From Paragonimus westermani (lineage: Eukaryota > Platyhelminthes > Trematoda > Plagiorchiida > Troglotrematidae): a DNA stretch of 64,000 nt. The translations under genes were made by a program, and so were the position numbers. The first letter of the stretch is position 1. Each line of letters starts with the position of its first letter. The stretch spans positions 36,322 to 100,321 of the forward strand of contig QNGE01002703.1 in NCBI GenBank assembly GCA_008508345.1. The letters are read 5' to 3'. The notes under the pieces are model-generated. The model ran no database searches and was not told the DNA's origin. It saw only the letters and a program-made list of their open reading frames with translations. Positions 24,901-35,667 of this stretch are shown here, piece by piece.

Positions 24901-27900
24901 GAGTAAAGGAAGGAACTTGTTTGACGGTCACTACCGAATACCTGCTTTCTAACCTCGCTAACAGTTTCGGGTTAGAGTTATGTAATGGTATCTTGGACGA
25001 TTCGACGAGGTCAACTGACTGACCGGTCGCTAAGATGTTTGTCAATCGATGAGGCTGGGTTTTTCGAGCTTGTTACAGTCAGCGGGATGTTTTGTGGGAC
25101 TACAGTTGATAGTCATTTTTAGGAGCGTGCTCCGCCATACGCTGATGCAATCGGCGACCTGTCCTGCCTGTGTAGACGTTATTGCTACCGCCAGTGAGCT
25201 GGTATATTACGTGGGGGACAGATTGAGTGGCTGAGTGTGTACCACCGTTATGGAGAGCCATACGGAACGCGCAGTTGGGAAGCTGGGTTGGTGCGTTGCA
25301 ACGCCGACATCAATGTATGACTGATATTTTTGGTAAGGGGGTCACCATTGAACTGGGTTTGCAGAAATATGCTCTTTCTCCACAGTGCAGCTTACCACTT
25401 TTGGTTCTTTCTTCTTACTGTGGATATCCACAAACTTTTCAGGAGGGCCGTTATTCACTAGCGAGTTCCCGATGAACTCTTCTCCCTCTGTTTGATCTGC
25501 AGTGTAAATCATCCTGGCTCTGTGAGATAGCGTTTTTGGGAACTCTCGTTTATGAGCAATTCAGATGGACTTTCCAGCTAGCCTCTTTCGAAATGAAGCA
25601 CTAGACTCGAGTTTCGCTCTCATAAGAGCACGTAGTGCATATCCTTGCTGTCTGGAAAGTATATCTGAATGCGAACGCTGCGATCAAATGAGTGAGGGTC
25701 AACTTGAAAAGTGAGATTCTTAAAAAGATCTAATGGAATACCTAAACTTACAATCTGATTGGAAATAGTCACATAATTCAACATTTTCACACAGCGGTAC
25801 GTTACTAACTAAGGAGTCTACGCTCAAGTTTAACGTGGAAGAACTAAGAACACAACTGGGAGATAACAAGTCAGGAATTGATATAAGGAGGTCCACTAAC
25901 CATCGCGGGAGTTTGTGATGTACTGAAATTGTCCATGAATAATATCCGTCATGGTGGAATACCCGTCTTGTGAATTTTTAGTGAACCTTTCATCCTCGAT
26001 ATCTGGTTGTCTGTTAGCTTCAGCTTCTTATATCGACTCTCAGAAAATATACCTATGCAGCACCAACATTTGCAGTTTCCTCGATATTTGTTTTTCGATC
26101 AAGAAATTGTTATCAGGCCTGAAATCCAACTTGAATTTCCGTACATCAAAAAATTCCACATTCACCTTGGCTACAAGTCCTCTTTCTTCATTATGACAAC
26201 ACCAGAGCCCTTGTCTGGTTTGAGAAAGACTAGGCCAATCATTTCTTTGAGCTCATTGATGGCTCTGTGTTCTGTGGACAAACAACAATGTTGGCGTATT
26301 GGGGCCGACAGAAACTCATAGGAAATATCAGTCAACTTTGCATGAAAACAATCCGCGTTATCCGATGAGGCGGGAGCAAGATCTATTGCCTGCTCATACA
26401 AGTTTCCAAATTCAACATGAAATAATCAGACAAAATCGCTCACGTAATCTCCTTGCAGTGGAATTGACTGCACCATTAGTCCGCGAAGGGTCGGAACTAT
26501 GTGGTTGGTTCGTTCAAATGTTGTTGTTACGTGCGGTTTGTGTAAAATTTGTTGGTTTTACGTTGGCCACTGATGGGAGTAGATCAAAATACCAACACCT
26601 CCCGGTATGTCTTTCCTCTGTTTTGACTAAAAACACGTCCATTGCGCAGTGGGCTTTTGTGGTAATCATAACGAACACCGTCATGACCAGTGTCACTACG
26701 GCGAAAACATTAACCATCTCTGATGATATTTGTTCGATACAGAGAAATGTGCAGCATGAACCATAGCTCAACATCTCGCATCACCGTCGTCTGCTAATGC
26801 GGTGGAGGTGGACGGTTATACAGTACTACTCGTCAACAGCCAGATAGAGGCACGTATTTGGGTATTGAGGTAACCGAGAGAAATAGTCTTCCATACATAA
26901 ACCTGGCATTGACAACTGTGGCGTCCCGGGATGGGTGTTGCGTGCAAATGAGTGTTTTCTATGAGGTGGTGTGGGAGCACATACATCCTATGGTAATTTT
27001 ATGAATGAATAATCTCTGTGACATCCGCGTTCTTCGCTCAAAACAGTAGTCTTAGTCGGCTGGATTTGGACGAACGAAGATGAACGATGTTCAGAAAGGG
27101 ATACGGAAGTACCGACGAAAGGTCCTCATCCTGGGCTTTGACAAAATACTCAAGCTGCATGACATTAGCGAAGATGCAACTCGAAGGCTCTGGAGTATAT
27201 GGACACCAGTAAATAGGTTAGTTTTGATAATGATACCCGCAGGTATACCGTTAATGTCAAGTCGAAATCAGTCTTTGGTAACTACGTCTAGCGTGTTGGA
27301 TCGTATCACAACTGTACGGGGCTCCTGTTCGGAACGTGGCATTCGCCAACCAAAATAAAAACGGAACTTAAGTTGGATAAACCACAACAAACGATTAACG
27401 AGATTTCTGTCGCACTTTTCTAATGGATGTATACTAAAGCTGAGCTCGTGATAGAGTGTGTTATAGGTCTTCCGCTATAAACCACAAAGACAGGAATGTG
27501 CGTCTGCTCACGGCCGTATCGTATGATAAAAATTTTCAAACGGGTTTGGTATTGAGTAAATTTTGTGCCTTGTTCGTTCAAATGAAATGATTGTCATAAC
27601 GAATTGCTTTTCGGTCCCGAGAACTTCGCTAGACTGATGTTCAATCGTATCAACACAGTCAAACCTCATTGCTCATGTGGTGATGTCAACACAGATGAGC
27701 AAAGTTTCGTCGACAAGGATAGTTAAAAGGGAACAGTTGAAGTACAGCAACGATAAGTGGCGACTGAGAGACTGACAGATACACAGTAAAAACAAGCATA
27801 CGACCGCATCATACCGTCTGCGCCAGAGTTGCTTTACAATAATAACTATCAATCGGGCCATAGTGACACACAAGGTGATCTTTTATCCAGAAACACTACC

Positions 27901-30900
27901 ATCTTCGGAAAAAATCGATATGAAAGCAAAGCCTCCGACTGTCAACGTCTATGGTGAATGTAGATACAAGTCCTTGCAAGTTTTGAGAAGGCATTTTACA
28001 TTTAGATAACATGAAACACTTCGTGATAGTTAGGTGATTTACGATTACTTATGCAGTTAAGTGGGAGAAGGACTCATAGAAACCGCGTGACAAGATGGTC
28101 AGTGAGCACTTACCAAGGCGTTGTTAAGTTCGTGAACAAACTCTTGTTCCGATATACCCATCAAACGATCCGCTTCCGCATTGGTTGTACTCCAGATAAG
28201 GCAGGAATGCTTCCGGGAAAGCTGTGGTCGCAAATGCACCACAAAAAACGGTGAAATTCATAAACCGGCGCAGAGTTTGTCATATACATGGAGTGGTTTC
28301 GAGCGACGTTAGTTTTCGGACATTTTTTTAGAGCCCTATAGTTATAAAGATGGACAGTCACCGAGTGAATAGCACATGTACATGAAATGCTACTCTAATT
28401 GATAACCGACAACAGATAGGGTCGTAGTAGGGAATCAGTCGCCGGAAACGTACGGGGACGTTTGGCAGGTGTGACGGAGAGTGTAAATCGGCCACGTTAG
28501 CAATAAACAGGATGGAGTGGGAAGTAGCGTATGGAGAGAGAATTTGGATATGCTGGATTAGGACTTGACCACCTGTAATGAGTCCAAAGGAGGTGAGAAT
28601 ATAGTTGTATATGCAGCTTCGGTTGCAGTATCAGGTCATGGACACAACCTACGCCCTATCTACTAAGCATCTCATACGATCTAACTGCTTGAGTAGGTTA
28701 TTCTTCGTTACTGCCTCATTTGATGTCTATCGGAAATCGGAAAGCCGCTTTGCATACATATGCCAGTCGTTTAGTGATTGTTCATTTATAACTACAAAGC
28801 TATGGAAAAGAACCTATCGAAAAGGTGCTCTCGTTCGAAATCAGTAGTCAGATGACATGGACATGTGATGAACATGTTACAACAAAAAAATTCCTTCGCA
28901 GCCACAAACAACTAGAAAAGCCATTGAATGGGCAAAGATATTTGAATATGTTCGACAACAAGGGAAGCGTTGGGGTTGATAGTATATCAGCTTCAGTAGA
29001 CTGAGAGTGATCAAAAAGGGCTTTCTTCAAAAAAATTCCAAAACTTGGTACCAAAGATTCACATTGTAGATATTCAGTCAGCTCAATTTATATACGAAAT
29101 GCATTGACTGTGAAAAAACTCGTTAGAACGAACAGATTGGTCATACAAGTGATTCATTTGATCGACACCAGCGAAGCACACACAATGCTTTGGATCATTG
29201 CCAATCGACGCGAATCGATGCAGTCTTCTTTTATCTTTCGTCCTCTTTAGAAAATGGGGTTTGTTTTTCTTCTTTTTCCATGGTTGTACTTCGAGGAGAA
29301 AGATGAATATGATCTGGATAATCCAATTTGATGACAATAATTGGACAGGTTTATCTACGGCTATTTTGGTCGATTTCCTCCTTGTTTTAGGCAAGTATTA
29401 CAGACCGTGCCTGCAATGTTACGAATTACAGATCTTAAACAATCATAATCACTGTTCCATACTCGAACCCTTTTAACTGTAACCGATGTAGTTAAAGTGG
29501 ACAGTGTAGATGATGAAAAGTGAGTCAGATAGCAAGTCAGCGGGACGATCCCAATGACCACTAGTGTATATGATGATCAGAACCACTAGCTTGATGAATA
29601 ACACACCACGGATACAGATTTGGCCATGTGACCGATGCAGATTTGAAAGAAACGAGCGAGAAACGGTCGTCAGTAGAATCTTATAGCGATCCTACTTGAT
29701 TTGTCACGTTTCAGAAAAACGATGCATCCCAATAAACTCCAATTGTGAAGTCACAGTAACATTTTGTTCTTGCTTGAACTCACCAGATACCGAGTCTGAA
29801 TGGCAACCAAACCGGAAACCTTTACTTTACAAGCCGAAGTTCACACGCACTAGGCTGCCATCATCAACGTCATTATAGACAACAATACATTAGTAGTTCT
29901 TATCAATGCTTAAATGCCATACAATCATGAAGAAAAGAGCAAGTCTTGGTCAGGAAGAAAAAATGGTTAAATGAATCGAGAATCGATTGCACTGCAATCG
30001 AAGAAGCCAAGCCAAATTTATCAGGGTTGCACTGGACAGGGGAATTTTCAAGTACTTATTTGCACTTGGCGAAACTAAATTATGCATGCACATAGGAACA
30101 GAGAAGAGGAACAAAATCTGTGGAGGGAATGGAGAGAAGATACAGAGTAATCGTCCTTGAAATCCATTGATAGGAGTGTTTATAGTAATGAAAGTGGGAC
30201 TAACAAGAAAGAAATGACGCTGTGTACGTACAAGTTCGTTTGCAAGAAAGAAACATACTGATAAGTATGATGTATAGTGAGTGGAAATAGGAGAACATTT
30301 AAAAACAACCGGGTTCCTTCACAAATGTCATTGTTAACGAAATCAAAAGAGACAAATAGATTGAAGTTAACCAGCGTGATTGAAAGGGACATAGAACGGA
30401 ACAAATGAGATGTACGGGATTTAAGAACAGCAGAATAGCGAACAGTCAAAGTGACTATCTAAACGTGTCTAGTTCGACTAATCTCCTACTTATCAGGACA
30501 GTTACAATGAAAAAACAGATTGTTTGGGAACACGGAAATGGTGGCACTCAAGGTTGGTTGATAGCGATTCAGTAAATTGGAGGACGATCACTCGGTTTCC
30601 GGCAATTGCCTTGGCATAGGGAGGGCAGGGGTCTCGCAAATGTGCCCATAATTCTGCGCACGTAACTAATCGAAAACGTGCTTCCCAGTTCGAGCGCTCA
30701 GGCGGTAAACGTTTCACCCAATGTAACGCTATCAAAAACCACATGAAAATGTGAATTACACATCATTCACAACTGTTAGCAGCTCATACATCCCAGAACT
30801 TTCAGCCATCCGTTTTCGAAAAGAAGCAATGTATTCGAATTCTGTTCTTGTTAGAGCTCGACAGTATCGCACAGTTTTGTTGTGGCCTGGGTTCGAACTC

Positions 30901-33313
30901 CAGCTACACATCATAAAGCAACTGTGCTAGTGGTTTGACATTGTCATATGCACACGGTTGGTCACAGCTGCTTGTGAGCAGTGCCTTAATTGTCCGATTG
31001 TCCGACTGTTATGTTAACTCCAATTGACGATGGTATGAGTAAGACATGTTCATAAGTCGGAGTCGCAGAAATCGCCAAACCTGTTGACCGATATTCTTAT
31101 TACCGCCTCTCCTTTTGTGGCCATCGGGAAACCTGAGCATTACTCACAACAGAATGTGGCTGCGTGTCTATGTATGCTTATCCATGCAAGCCTATTGTGA
31201 GATTACTGGCGTTGTAATCAGCACGGTAGACTCACGAACACGAGCATAAATTCTGATCCGCACAAGGATATGCACTATTGACGAGTTCTAAAAACGACGA
31301 AACTAGGATATGGTACTGCTTTTTGAAAACAGATGACTGAATTCCGTGGAGATGGAAGAGCTGCGACCAACTGTCAGTGCTGTTCAAAAGTCTCTTACTG
31401 CTTAACTCAGTGACTAATTAAGAATTTGTAGGTTACGTCGGATGTGACGAAAGTGTAATGGTTGTCCTGTTTAGAAGACACCAGAAGTGAACTCGTACGC
31501 AGCGAAACCCACAATTGAACCACCTAATAGCAGCGATTAAACAGTGTTTCATTTGCGTGAAGGAGATTTCTAAGTGAACTGGTGAAAATGTGGAGGTAGC
31601 CACCGTACTCAGACGAAAAAAAAGAGCGAGGTATATTCGTTTAGCAATGTGTCGAAAAAAATGTGTGACACTTGGCTTGATTTGAATAAGATGAAAACCC
31701 GGAAACCGAACATACTGACCAGCCCACATTCGTTTTCCGTAGATCGATCGTGAAAACGGGTTGTCGTGTTTTTCGTGTGTAGGAGCATTTGGGAGAGGGA
31801 GTTGGCTCAAGTGTTTTTCTTCAACCGCGAGTCTGTAGTTTCAGTGCATCGACAACGTTATGACAGACATTTTGCGGCTGCTTTACCTAAGAATTTCGTT
31901 CACGTATTGTCCGTCTTCGTTATGTTCCCTCAGATAGTTTGTCATGGAAAAATCTACCAGAATGGGTTTCAGTGAACTAACCATAGCTACTTCATCTGTG
32001 GTGGATTGTCAGGTCGGAGGTGCGAGTTTTCGAACGCTCGGCCGAATACCTCAACGCGGGGGAGGTACGTTCAAAAGCCTGCTGCGATCGGATCAAGAAC
32101 AACGTGCGCGACCGGATGAGTCATCGCTCGACTAGATCAGACCAACGGGCGAGGCAGGGCAGGCGAAATACGTCAGACGGCCAGATCGGAGGCGTGGTTT
32201 TTTCCAACATTTAGAGGAACATCTAGACACGATGTTGGAATACGGTCAAGGCCAACATTGGGTGGATGGTGGACAGCACGAGCAGCCGGACGAGCCATCG
32301 CGCAACGAAATCGGACAAACAGACGAGGAATGGCAAACGGAAAACCCCTCGATAGAAGGTGCCGATCACACACGTAAACCGATCAGAAGTGCACACGACG
32401 TGTGAACGGAAACCGGGGGGTGTTGCGGGTTGGAATTATGACTCATAAACGAGAGAGAGCGCGTTGCATGTGACTAGCGATTTGGGCAATAAAGATTGTG
32501 TTTTATTGGACGCCTTCTCGCTACACATCAATGCAACAGTAGATGTAGTTAACGAAATTGAACACTGCGGAGTGCAGAGTAGGTGTACCATAAAGCCGTT
32601 AAATGTTGAAAATGAAGAGAGCTACATTGCCACCCAACGGTCCTCCACATGCTAAGCCATCCACTAGCAAACTCCTCCTACTGGGCAAGGATGAACGTCT
32701 AATGGATTTAGAATGGACGAGATACTAAGTAGATGGAACGTCCTCACTTATCCACAGATTGTATGTTCATTCCTACCATGTGCGTGATGGTAATGAAACC
32801 CAGCAAGGTCGAAACGGTGATCCACCACCTCGATGGTCGTCACCGGGACTGACTGTTTACAAAAACGCTTATAAGATTGGTGCACAAGCGAAGTTTTTTG
32901 CAGGAAGGTCGGCAAACAGAAGTGGAGAACCAAGTATGAGGACTGCGACAACGAATGAAACGCCCAATTAAATGTAAAGATTCATGAAAGTATTTTGGAC
33001 GGGGAGCGGAGAAAGCAAAACATCAGACTTTGGAAGAGGATGCGTTAGTGTGAACGGACTAATTTAAGTAAGAAGAAAGTGTAATGCCAAGATACTTACC
33101 TGTGGGACAGCACGACCTACGCTGAGAGTAATCTTACGAATACAGAAAAACGGTGAATTGCTCAGTAAACGAAGATTATGGTTTTGTCAGGAAATTCAGC
33201 CCCAAACTTCCACACACGAAAATAGGCGAACATTCAACCATAAGACTTACTGGAAGTAGAGCGATTGGACCAGTCGGGATAAATCTTTGCCAAGCGGTAA
33301 ATTCTTCGTGGTT
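18728..33313 (-). CDS. COQ6: COQ6, ubiquinone biosynthesis FAD monooxygenase, C-terminal half in 5 supported exons
   Basis: On the minus strand the exons 33313-33251, 28221-28114, 22433-22207, 20548-20433 and 18969-18728 join in consistent phase to about 252 codons. They match mitochondrial COQ6 from the AWQRF segment to near the C-terminus. COQ6 is an FAD-dependent monooxygenase of the UbiH family that hydroxylates the ubiquinone ring precursor at the matrix face of the inner mitochondrial membrane. Visible signatures are [46 protein letters not shown] and the second FAD-binding motif [20 protein letters not shown]. The N-terminal exons (Rossmann GxGxxG and GADG motifs, mitochondrial targeting) were not found; they should lie at higher coordinates, where the large inverted repeat disturbs the assembly. 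Intron sizes (1.5 to 5.8 kb) are inflated by Penelope-like insertions. The gene converges with the FXR-like gene. Confidence 0.88.
18970..20432 (-). other. COQ6 intron with a long open frame and a foldback
   Basis: It contains a 150-codon open frame on the minus strand (19582-19130) beginning [12 protein letters not shown], with no family I recognise and no conserved splice context. It also contains the 182-bp foldback listed separately. The frame may be chance, but it is among the longest unassigned ones here. Confidence 0.4.
19849..20030. repeat. Foldback element: 88-bp arms, 6-bp loop
   Basis: The left arm 19849-19936 pairs with 19943-20030 around the loop caacac. I count three mismatches in 88 positions. 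The centre is cctcagga/tcctgagg, and the arms contain accacctcgggtgg and an aacgt-type motif. This is the structure of a miniature foldback (MITE-like) element, or of a recent inverted duplication of SINE or Penelope-related terminal sequence. It lies inside a COQ6 intron. Confidence 0.85.
20433..20548 (-). CDS. COQ6: COQ6 exon with conserved GDAAH FAD-binding motif
   Basis: After a cctttttcag acceptor the codon split with the preceding exon makes Gly, giving [14 protein letters not shown] and then [18 protein letters not shown]. This is the diagnostic motif of the UbiH/COQ6 monooxygenases that contacts the FAD ribityl chain. The exon ends in phase 1 at gttagt. Confidence 0.92.
20549..22206 (-). 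other. COQ6 intron
   Basis: No recognisable element. An open frame around 21640-21400 (minus) cannot be a COQ6 exon, because the flanking exons already encode adjacent residues (VAIVG then DAAHR). Confidence 0.45.
22207..22433 (-). CDS. COQ6: COQ6 exon before the second FAD motif
   Basis: The exon runs from a cgtttccag acceptor in phase 0 to a gttagt donor in phase 2. A divergent half ([15 protein letters not shown]) leads into [20 protein letters not shown], equivalent to [22 protein letters not shown] in human COQ6. Confidence 0.88.
23025..23710 (-). mobile_element. Penelope-like element remnant: RT palm fragment plus GIY-YIG endonuclease
   Basis: On the minus strand, [20 protein letters not shown] and then [15 protein letters not shown] (about 23640-23450) match the Penelope-like RT around its motif A region. 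After a deletion of the catalytic centre, [20 protein letters not shown] (about 23345-23290) is a GIY-YIG core. [12 protein letters not shown] continues to a C-terminal tail like the family's LCVQK..LPW end. Stops and frameshifts make it inactive. It sits in the COQ6 intron between 28114 and 22433, in the same orientation as COQ6. Confidence 0.8.
24890..26260 (-). mobile_element. Penelope-like element remnant, second copy in the same COQ6 intron
   Basis: From 26260 downward on the minus strand the fingers motif [19 protein letters not shown] is followed, after a frameshift, by [19 protein letters not shown] and then [15 protein letters not shown] (to about 25950), the RT N-terminal segments of Penelope-like elements. 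At about 25220-25120, [20 protein letters not shown] is a divergent GIY-YIG core. The catalytic palm between them is unreadable. The copy differs clearly from the one at 23 kb, so they are independent insertions. Confidence 0.75.
26420..28113 (-). other. COQ6 intron, unassigned part
   Basis: No recognisable exon or element on either strand. A 92-codon plus-strand frame at 27080-27358 resembles nothing I know. Confidence 0.4.
28114..28221 (-). CDS. COQ6: COQ6 exon, WST segment
   Basis: Thirty-six codons in phase 0, from an accacag acceptor to a gtaagt donor. [20 protein letters not shown], then [12 protein letters not shown], follow the family pattern [32 protein letters not shown]. Confidence 0.85.
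28222..31589 (-). other. COQ6 intron, unassigned part
   Basis: An 80-codon minus-strand frame at 30744-30502 looks exon-like (acceptor-like tgatag, [19 protein letters not shown]). It cannot be a COQ6 exon because the exons at 33251 and 28221 encode adjacent residues (IALLP then LSRKH). A B-box-like gggttcgaactcc near 30890 may be a SINE trace. Confidence 0.35.
31590..31790 (-). mobile_element. Penelope-like element fragment, RT thumb region
   Basis: On the minus strand, [20 protein letters not shown] followed by [15 protein letters not shown] matches the segment downstream of the RT catalytic centre in Penelope-like elements (usual pattern SVYRKPTWTGQYLHF). Only about 60 residues are recognisable. 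It lies in the COQ6 intron. Confidence 0.6.
32080..32527 (+). mobile_element. Possible 3' end of a gypsy element with a short LTR
   Basis: A GC-richer stretch carries an open frame of about 80 codons ([15 protein letters not shown].., [18 protein letters not shown]) ending in TGA at about 32402. A purine-rich tract (ggaaaccgggggg, 32408-32420) then precedes tgttgcggg. The unit from TG at 32421 to ctacaca at 32527 has TG..CA ends and an internal aataaa (32488-32493), as an LTR would. No second LTR copy or target duplication was found, so this is tentative. The palindrome begins inside it, at 32512. Confidence 0.3.
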
Positions 33314-34625
33314 CTGAAGATGGCAAACACGAAGTGTCAGTTAATATAAGGGGATACAGAGGCGACATAACAAAGCGGAAGAGGTCAGCACCGAAGTGGA
33401 TTTGGAGGAAAGGGATTAAAACCATAAAATTAGATAACGGTTTATCAAATGTAAGATAATCACGGAAAATTGTTCAGAATTCTGGACACACGACGGTTTG
33501 GGGAAGTTATTAACGTGTGCGAATTTTGTTCAACATGTTTACAACCGACATACAAAAGACTGTGCCAAGTAGGAGCACGACAATATCCACAAGACAATTC
33601 GGAAATAACATTCCTTTTGTTCAGTTCTAGCCGATGGTATGTCAGACAACTGGGAAACAGGCACTAACCAATCGTGTTTGTTCGTGTACCTCTGTTATGA
33701 CCATGTAAAGCATACCACTCGAAACTTTGGTGAGCGCTCTCTTGGTTCGGGAGAGCTTAACAGTTCATTTAGAGTTACACAGAATACGTTCCAGAAATTC
33801 CTTATCGACAATCAGAAATTCGGAATTGGGAGACAGGACCACAAAGGATATAGTCATCATATACAGTGTAAAATGCGGTCGCATTGTGTAGTCAACGCCC
33901 AGACGTTCTGTTTTGAGCGACTAACTGCAGCAACCTAATATTCAGAGAAAATGTTCGCTTGCGAAAAGAAGCCACCAGGGCTGGAATGATGAAACACTGA
34001 AGTCCACTAATGATCATCACCATGTGTACGATACCCCCGTGATTAAAAAGCTCGAAAATGATGATATCGACGGACCGATAGTATATACATAGAGCAGAAC
34101 GAAGCACATGTTGCGATATGTCAACATTAGTTTTACTCGCGCCAATGACAAACGTAAAACATGCATGTTATATACGACAGACACATAAAGACAGGTAGAG
34201 AACACGCATTTTTCACACTCAGTACCGCCATCAACACCACAGCAATCCGATGGGTTGCTTGAACTACCTTTTTGCACACAACGCACGCTAGCGAGCTCGG
34301 ATCAACATAATTTCGTAAATGACCAGTGACCTCGGGTTCTGATTACGAGCAGTATTTCGAATGAGCCAAGTGGGTCATTTTTGTGATCTGTTGTCATGAC
34401 GTGTCTAGCGATCAATGGTGCAGGATTTCGAGCAACGGGTTCATCAGTTTGATATTGTTGTGTCATCAGCTGTCACAATCATTTCGGGATGTGTTCTGTC
34501 ACTCACTAAGATAGTCGCTCATCCACTCTGTCTGTCTAAATGTCACTGCAACGACAAACGAACTGGTAGACAACGTGAGAGACAGAATAGTTAGACAGAC
34601 TGTCTGCGGTTATGTGGAATTGGTC
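32512..34625 (+). repeat. Left arm of a large near-perfect inverted repeat
   Basis: Each base pairs with position 70293 minus its coordinate in the right arm, with no indels over 2114 bp. The only difference I found is T at 34392 versus G at 35901 (C expected in the mirrored reading). The arm contains COQ6 intron sequence, the exon at 33251-33313 and, at its inner edge, the end of a Penelope-like fragment. Confidence 0.93.
33251..33313 (-). CDS. COQ6: COQ6 exon, AWQRF segment (left palindrome arm)
   Basis: The exon has 21 codons in phase 0 at both ends, reading [18 protein letters not shown] and ending at a gtaagt donor after an acceptor ending catcttcag. Human COQ6 has VAWQRFLPSGPIALLPLS here. 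This copy is in the correct order and strand relative to the later exons. An identical inverted copy is at 36980-37042. Confidence 0.85.
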
Positions 34626-35100
34626 TATTGGTGATTTGAATGAAGCGTAACTGGGCAACTGCATATGTACGGGATAGAGCAGACTACAATTCGTGTCCGA
34701 TATCATTTGCCAGATGATCCCCTTTGAATTGCAGAGGTGGGAATATGGTTTTCTTTTGAGCCGTTGCATTTGTTTATCACGTTGTGAGTTTCTCTGAAGT
34801 TTTTACAATATTCACTGGCCAGTGACGTCTTTTTTAAAGTCTCTTGTTCTGTCTGCAGCTTATCAGGAATGCACGTATGTCTGGCCTTATTAAACAGGGT
34901 CTTTGTCAAACCGCTTTTGTATGTTATCAGAGGCAAAACTGGAGAACCGAAGATATCACTGCTCCAGTTTGCTTTAAGATGGGCAGATCATTGTAACGTC
35001 CTATCCCTATGCCTGATGGTGAGTACATCTAAAAAAGCTAAACTGTCGTTTGATTCTGTTTCAAGGAATAAGGATAGTGAGAATAAAGACATATAGGCGA
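34536..35100 (-). mobile_element. Penelope-like element fragment: RT thumb to start of GIY-YIG
   Basis: From 35100 down on the minus strand, FLDVLTIRHRDRTLQ and SAHLKANWSSDIFGSPVLP are the RT end segments. LTKTLFNKARHTCIPDKLQT and VVYQFVCRC follow, the latter being the start of the GIY-YIG domain. The reading crosses the boundary between palindrome spacer and left arm at 34625/34626. Confidence 0.7.
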
Positions 35101-35239
35101 ACACATGTTTTCGATAATTCATCTTCAGGCCGGTACAATTATATAAGGGGTTAGTAGAGTTAGATCGAGATATCGATCAGACTTATTACAGAGAAACGCG
35201 GTCACTGGTCAGTCAATTGGTGATGGTTTGATTGGTCGG

Positions 35240-35665
35240 TTACGTCACGCTTGTCCATTGGTTTGACCGTGCCGGTTGGCCATCGATCCGATGGATTTTT
35301 GGCCATGGTAGGTGCAACGTCTGAACAAACCGTTTTTGATGACATAATATCGGGTCAATCAGCCTGGTTCCGATAGCCTCGGCAGTACAAAGTGTTCTAA
35401 TTCGGACAGCTTTTGATCGGTTGCCTGGCACGCGATATACCACTTTGAAAGCTTCGTCAGTTTTCACCTGGTGCCTGCTTTCAACCAGATGAGCGAGAAT
35501 AGCGCTGCTGATCGATCGTGATTCCCCGTGTCACAGCCATCGTGGATGGTGTTCCCGAATTCGTTTCGAAAGCTGTCTTGACGTTCGAACAATATAACCT
35601 GTTCCACAGGAACAAGTAGATACACATAGATGAGGTCTGAACTGTCAGTCTATCTTTGTTAACAA
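35240..35665 (-). mobile_element. Penelope-like element fragment: GIY-YIG endonuclease and C-terminal tail
   Basis: On the minus strand the decayed GIY-YIG start (about 35640-35560) is followed by KTDEAFKVVYRVPGNRSKAV and TLCTAEAIGTRLIDP, close to EDAFRPIYRAKASRSRAV and LSTAEAIGIRMYNP of the nearly intact element at 55-57 kb. It lies in the palindrome spacer, in the same orientation as the fragment at 34536-35100, as expected for tandem Penelope-like copies. Confidence 0.75.
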
Positions 35666-35667
35666 AG

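Noticed and set aside
30502..30744. Exon-like 80-codon frame considered as a COQ6 exon ([12 protein letters not shown] faintly like the family's AWDHI..MRY segment)
   Set aside because: The COQ6 exons on either side (33251 and 28221) encode directly adjacent residues in matching phase, so nothing can be inserted between them. The similarity is also weak.
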